From: Bacilli bacterium
Lineage (GTDB): Bacteria > Bacillota_I > Bacilli_A > RF39 > UBA660
Direction of reading: 5' to 3'
Length of the DNA stretch: 64,000 nucleotides
Assembly (NCBI GenBank): GCA_016293205.1
Contig: JAEDES010000004.1
Coordinates: 1 to 64,000, forward strand
Shown: positions 60,307 through 64,000 of the stretch, one piece after another
How the letters are laid out: each line of letters begins with the position of its first letter
Numbering within the stretch: the stretch's first letter is position 1
Made by a program: the position numbers and the translations under genes
The notes under the pieces: generated by a model
Databases searched by the model: none
Seen by the model: only the letters and a program-made list of their open reading frames with translations
What the model was told of the DNA's origin: nothing

Positions 60307-61753
60307 TATTTTCACCTCTTACTTCTAGGTTTAAGTTTAATTCTTTTTCAATGAAATTTGCTAATTGGTATATTTTTGCTTCTTCAAAAGAATTTCCTAT
60401 GATATGTAATCCAATTGGCATATGTTCTTTATCAAATCCTACTGGTACATTTAATCCTGGTAATCCAGCCATATTTACTGGAATTACTAGCACATCATCC
60501 ATGAATGTTTTTCTTGGATCATCCATTGAATCTGTTAAATTATATGCTGTTGTTGTTGTCGTTGGACCAATGATTAAATCATAATTTTCAAATACTTTTG
60601 TAAATTCTTTTTTCATATCATCTCTAATTGATAGAGCTTTATTATAATATGTTTTGGCATTTTCACCACTTAGTAAATATGAACCGACCATGATTCTTCT
60701 TTTTACTTCGTTTCCAAATCCTTCTTGTCTTGTTCCATAGTATAAGTCTTCAATATTTTCTGGATTTTCTTTTGAATGACCATATCTAATTCCATCGAAT
60801 CTTGCTAAGTTAGAACTTGCTTCTCCCATAGCAATAATTTGATATAGTGTTACAGCATTTTCTAAGTATTTTACATCTACATAGTCTACTACTGCTCCCT
60901 TATCTTTTAACATTTTAATTGTTTCTTCAATTTGAATTCTAATATTATCTTCAACGATATCACTCATAAAATAATTTGGAACTGCTATTTTCATGCCTTT
61001 AATATCTTGTCCAATTAATCTTGTGAAATCTTCAACTGGCTTGTTTGCAGATGTTAAGTCTTTTTCGTCTTTACCTACTATAGCATTTAGTAATAAAGCA
61101 TTTTCATAAACATTTCTTGTCATTGGACCAATTTGGTCTAGACTTGAAGCAAATGCTACTAACCCATATCTAGAAATTCTTCCATATGTTGGTTTCATGC
61201 CTACGATTCCGCAGTAACTTGCAGGTTGTCTAATTGAACCTCCTGTGTCACTACCTAATGCTAGTGGTACATCACGAGAGGCAATAGTTGTTGCTGATCC
61301 TCCTGATGATCCTCCAGATATTTTTTCATTATTCCATGGGTTTTTTGGTGCTCCAAAATAACTTGTTCTACTTGATGAACCCATTGCAAATTCATCCATA
61401 TTTGTTTTACCGATAATAATCATATTCTTTTCTTTTAATTTTTCTACAATTGTAGCATCATATATTGGAGTAAAGTTATCTAACATATGAGATGCACATG
61501 TAGTTCTTAATCCTTTTGTTATGATATTATCTTTAACTGCTATTGGTATTCCAAACAATACATTATCTACTTCTTTATCTTCTAATTCTTTTGCTTGTTT
61601 TAAAGCTTCTTCTTTATTTAAAGTAATGTATGCATTTAAATCTTTATTTTCTTCAATTCTTGCAAATGCTTCTTCTACTAAATCAATTGGCTTAATTGTT
61701 TTACTTTTTAATAGTTCGTGTAATTCTTCTATGCTTTTATCTAAATATCTCAT
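60299..61753 (-). CDS. gatA: Asp/Glu-tRNA(Asn/Gln) amidotransferase subunit A
   Basis: Glutaminase subunit that releases ammonia from glutamine. Seen: 484 residues from ATG 61753 (GAGGAGG upstream). It carries the amidase signature with the Ser-cisSer-Lys triad: Lys in AVKDNIITKG (about 74), cis-Ser in SGGSSGGSA (about 150) and the nucleophile Ser in GSDTGGSIR (about 173). The ATG begins just after the gatC stop, with one base between the genes, so all three subunits are translated together. Confidence 0.96.
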   Translation of the reverse strand: MRYLDKSIEELHELLKSKTIKPIDLVEEAFARIEENKDLNAYITLNKEEALKQAKELEDKEVDNVLFGIPIAVKDNIITKGLRTTCASHMLDNFTPIYDATIVEKLKEKNMIIIGKTNMDEFAMGSSSRTSYFGAPKNPWNNEKISGGSSGGSATTIASRDVPLALGSDTGGSIRQPASYCGIVGMKPTYGRISRYGLVAFASSLDQIGPMTRNVYENALLLNAIVGKDEKDLTSANKPVEDFTRLIGQDIKGMKIAVPNYFMSDIVEDNIRIQIEETIKMLKDKGAVVDYVDVKYLENAVTLYQIIAMGEASSNLARFDGIRYGHSKENPENIEDLYYGTRQEGFGNEVKRRIMVGSYLLSGENAKTYYNKALSIRDDMKKEFTKVFENYDLIIGPTTTTTAYNLTDSMDDPRKTFMDDVLVIPVNMAGLPGLNVPVGFDKEHMPIGLHIIGNSFEEAKIYQLANFIEKELNLNLEVRGENND

Positions 61754-61754
61754 A

Positions 61755-62057
61755 TTAAGCCTCCTCACTAATTACAACTGGAACTTCAATATAATTTCCA
61801 CTGTGACGCGGAGCGTTTTCCACTACTTCTTTTGGATTTAACATTTCTTTTGATGTGTCTTCTCTTAATGTTGTTGGCGCATACCAACTAGCAATTAAAA
61901 TTTCATCATCATATCCTTTAACGTCATTTATTTTTTCAACATCATTTAAAAGCTGCTTTAACTGTACTTGGTATCTTTCTATCTCTTCTTCTGTAATTTT
62001 TATACGAGCTAGTTCTGCTACATGTAGTACTTCTTCTCTTGTTAACTTTTCTTCCAT
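61755..62057 (-). CDS. gatC: Asp/Glu-tRNA(Asn/Gln) amidotransferase subunit C
   Basis: Small subunit that wraps around and stabilises GatA. Seen: 100 residues, with the family N-terminus LTREEVLHVAELARIKITEEE and the C-terminal VVENAPRHSGNYIEVPVVI. GGGAGG precedes the ATG. A TATAAT -10 box with an upstream TG (extended -10) lies at 62084-62089. First gene of the gatCAB operon. Confidence 0.95.
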   Translation of the reverse strand: MEEKLTREEVLHVAELARIKITEEEIERYQVQLKQLLNDVEKINDVKGYDDEILIASWYAPTTLREDTSKEMLNPKEVVENAPRHSGNYIEVPVVISEEA

Positions 62058-62132
62058 GATGGTTTCCTCCCTTAACTTTCCTTATTATATCACAGTTTTG
62101 TTATATACAAAACGAGATATAAGTATTTTTTC

Positions 62133-62162
62133 AAAAAAAATAAGAGTTTTTCAACTCTTATT
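62133..62162 (-). terminator. Terminator of the acidic anchored protein gene
   Basis: Minus strand: AATAAGAGTT pairs with AACTCTTATT (10 bp, loop GAAA), followed by a long T-run. It overlaps the stop codon. Confidence 0.82.
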
Positions 62163-62955
62163 ATTCAATTATTCCTTTTATGAAACATCCTTCTAATTCA
62201 ATAGTATTTGGTTCTGTTTCAGTTTTTGCTTTAAATACTTTAGCAGTTCCTAATAAATGAACTTTTTCTCCCGCATTATATGTAGACATAATTACTTCAT
62301 CAGTTAAATTTCCTTTTACAAGTAATGAATATTTTCCGCCAGCATCAACATATTCAATTTCTACTAATTTCTTTTCTTCATCTATTTTAGAAATTTCTCC
62401 AATTACTTCTAAGTATTGATTATGGAATTTTTTACTTACAACATTTTTATCTCTTTCAAATTCTAATGCTAAGTCTAGAACATCAATTTTTGTAGATACT
62501 ACTGAGTATGGCATAAACCAAGATCCTACTACTTTACCTTTACGACCTTCAGTTACATTATAATTTATTACTTTATAACCTAATCCATAATATACTCTAG
62601 TTCCACCATCTTTGTATGTTTTAAAATTAATAGCAAAGAATGGTCCTGAGTCGTATCTTGCTACAGCAATTACATCTACTGCAGTAATAATTAATAATAC
62701 TACGATAATTCCAAATACGGCATTAATAATCTTTCTATAAAACTCATTTTGATCTTTTAATTTCTTTTTACTTTTACGACGTGTAGTTTTTTTCTTTTTT
62801 GGTTTTTCTTCTACTTCATCTTCATCGTCATCAAAATCTAGTTCTTCATAATCTTCATCTAGATCCAAATCATCTTCTTTATATTCTTCTAATCCTTTGA
62901 TTTTTGTTCTCTTCTTTGTTTTTTGTGTTTTGTTTTTAGCTGCTACTTTTTTCAT
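62161..62955 (-). CDS. Single-pass membrane protein with acidic and basic cytoplasmic tail
   Basis: Not recognised. Seen: 264 residues. A basic start is followed by an acidic run of Asp and Glu (about 22-50), then a very basic KKKKTTRRKSKKKLK stretch (about 52-67), a membrane segment at about 76-98 and an extracellular beta-rich domain of about 165 residues. The domain has YYGLGYKVINYN and an OB-like tail (VIGEISKIDEEKKLVEIEYV). The promoter at 62981-63009 and GAGGTG before the ATG make it a single-gene unit after ligA. Function unknown. Confidence 0.7.
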   Translation of the reverse strand: MKKVAAKNKTQKTKKRTKIKGLEEYKEDDLDLDEDYEELDFDDDEDEVEEKPKKKKTTRRKSKKKLKDQNEFYRKIINAVFGIIVVLLIITAVDVIAVARYDSGPFFAINFKTYKDGGTRVYYGLGYKVINYNVTEGRKGKVVGSWFMPYSVVSTKIDVLDLALEFERDKNVVSKKFHNQYLEVIGEISKIDEEKKLVEIEYVDAGGKYSLLVKGNLTDEVIMSTYNAGEKVHLLGTAKVFKAKTETEPNTIELEGCFIKGIIE

Positions 62956-62980
62956 ATTTTCACCTCTCTACTATAGGCAC

Positions 62981-63009
62981 ATTGTACCATATTTTTTTTA
63001 TTATTACAA
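62981..63009 (-). promoter_or_regulatory. Promoter of the acidic anchored protein gene
   Basis: Minus strand: -35 TTGTAA at 63004-63009, a 17-bp spacer and -10 TACAAT at 62981-62986, just beyond the ligA stop. Confidence 0.7.
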
Positions 63010-63014
63010 TGTAA

Positions 63015-64000
63015 TTAAGACTCAAGTTTTTCTTTAAATTGTTCTTCTGTCCAAATTTCTATTCCAAGTTCTTGTGCTTTTCTATATTTACTACCTGGTG
63101 CATCTCCTACGATTACAACTGATGTTTTCTTAGAAACAGAATCTACTGTTTTTCCACCAAGAGATTCAATCTTTTCTTTTGCTTCATCTCTTGTATACAT
63201 TGTTAGTGTTCCTGTTAGAACAAATGATTTTCCTGAGAATAATTCATTTTCTACTACTTTTTGTCCCAAATATGTTGTGTTTAGTCCTAATTCTTTTAAT
63301 TCTTCTACTATTCCTCTATTATGATTATCATTAAAGTATGAAATTAGACTTTTAGCAATGATATCTCCAATATCTGGAATCTTTGTTAGTTCTTCTTCTG
63401 TTGCATTGATTAAGTTATCTAATGTTTCAAACTTTGCTGCTAATACTTTAGCAGTTTTTGCTCCTACATGAGGAATTCCTAATCCAAAGATTAATCTTTC
63501 TAAAGAATTATTTTTACTATTTTCAATTGCTTCTAATAAATTAGTTACTGATTTATCTCCAAAGCCTTCTAATCTTACTAAGTCTTTTTCATATTGTTTT
63601 AATGAGTAGATATCTGCAAGGTTACTTATAAAATGGAAATTATAAAAGTCTTCTATTATTCTTTCACCTAGTCCATCAATATTCATAGCATCACGTGACG
63701 CAAAGTGAATTAGTCCTTCGATATGTCTTGCTGGACATTTAGGATTCATACAGTAGTAATCTACTTGTCCTTCCTTTTTCATTAGAGTAGATTCACACAT
63801 TGGGCAAGTTGTTATCATTTCGAAATCTTTTTCTGTACCTGTTCTTCTTTCTACTTTTGCCTCTACTACTTCTGGGATTACATCTCCTGCTTTTCTAATA
63901 GAAACTATATCACCTATTTTTAAACCTTTTTCCATAACATAATCTTCATTATGAAGCGTTGCTCTAGAAATTGTTGATCCTGCAACTATAACTGGTTCTA
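63015..64000 (-). CDS. ligA: NAD-dependent DNA ligase LigA, C-terminal part (gene runs off the window)
   Basis: Seals nicks in replication and repair using NAD. Seen: the frame stays open to the window end; upstream of the internal Met at 63935 it still reads TISRATLHNEDYV, so the 5' half (adenylation domain) lies outside. Present are the OB domain (GDIVSIRKAGDVIPEV) and the zinc finger with four cysteines (CPMC, then CMNPKC). The helix-hairpin-helix repeats (LIFGLGIPHVGAKTAK, IPDIGDIIAKS) and the C-terminal BRCT domain (GKSFVLTGTLTMYTRDEAKEKI) follow. About 328 residues of roughly 670 are visible. Confidence 0.96.
   Translation of the reverse strand, partial: EPVIVAGSTISRATLHNEDYVMEKGLKIGDIVSIRKAGDVIPEVVEAKVERRTGTEKDFEMITTCPMCESTLMKKEGQVDYYCMNPKCPARHIEGLIHFASRDAMNIDGLGERIIEDFYNFHFISNLADIYSLKQYEKDLVRLEGFGDKSVTNLLEAIENSKNNSLERLIFGLGIPHVGAKTAKVLAAKFETLDNLINATEEELTKIPDIGDIIAKSLISYFNDNHNRGIVEELKELGLNTTYLGQKVVENELFSGKSFVLTGTLTMYTRDEAKEKIESLGGKTVDSVSKKTSVVIVGDAPGSKYRKAQELGIEIWTEEQFKEKLES

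Noticed and set aside
1..64000. CRISPR arrays, insertion sequences, prophage or integrase genes
   Set aside because: No regularly spaced repeats, transposase, integrase or phage structural genes were seen on either strand.

Overview
This window is a low-GC, high-density stretch from a monoderm Bacillota genome of the Bacilli type. The supporting genes are TypA, UMP kinase, DXS, the M16 pair YfmF/YfmH, a YlmH-like S4 protein, FemAB, LytR-CpsA-Psr (LCP), a lipoteichoic-acid-synthase-like sulfatase, GatCAB and NAD-dependent ligase. Compact operons and the gene set resemble uncultured gut Bacilli (RF39/Erysipelotrichia-like); that placement is inference. TGA is used as a stop (for example at the end of the UbiA-family gene), so the code is standard. 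No insertion sequence, prophage or CRISPR array was seen.

Layout. 1-9.1 kb, mostly minus strand: an anchored protein, typA, a Cof-type HAD phosphatase, tRNA-Gly(TCC), a possible orphan PD-(D/E)XK nuclease, pyrH behind a leader-peptide attenuator, a deletion scar with the 3' ends of a PHP phosphoesterase and a LysR regulator, then an SDR / flavin reductase-rubredoxin / dxs operon. 9.2-20.5 kb: yfmF-yfmH, a nucleotidase, small anchored or unknown proteins (one broken by an in-frame TAA), a YlmH-like protein, FemAB, a TSCPD protein, a transglutaminase-like protein, a DUF2238-like membrane protein, a lipid kinase and an ASCH protein. 20.5-44.7 kb: a large cell-surface glycan locus on the minus strand. 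44.8-58.8 kb: envelope assembly and signalling (PASTA protein, glucosaminidase, LCP ligase, LtaS-like enzyme, YihY, a sensor with a degenerate GGDEF domain). 58.9-64 kb: gatCAB, an anchored acidic protein and the 3' part of ligA.

The glycan locus can be read as a pathway. RmlA and RmlB make dTDP-4-keto-6-deoxyglucose, and a DegT-family aminotransferase plus a hexapeptide acyltransferase probably turn it into an N-acylated dTDP-amino-deoxysugar; there is no RmlC or RmlD. A UbiA-family enzyme like decaprenyl-phosphate phosphoribosyltransferase sits next to a HAD phosphatase fused to a polytopic GT-C-like membrane domain. This suggests a lipid-linked ribofuranose (or arabinofuranose) donor and its user. 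GT2, GT4 and GT8 enzymes, a GtrII-like protein, a Wzm/Wzt-type ABC exporter and an O-antigen-ligase/polymerase-like domain complete it. An unusual number of these proteins are fusions (HAD+GT-C, GT2+GT-C, polymerase+GT4, GT8+partial GT4, GT-C+possible alpha/alpha-barrel). The LCP protein nearby is a candidate for attaching the glycan to the wall.

The most interesting regulatory element lies just upstream of pyrH. A promoter is followed by a 22-codon leader ORF with a strong ribosome binding site. A U-rich coding tract leads into a terminator hairpin whose arms overlap the last leader codons and stop, and the pyrH ribosome binding site follows at once. This is the layout expected of UTP-sensitive, coupled transcription-translation attenuation.
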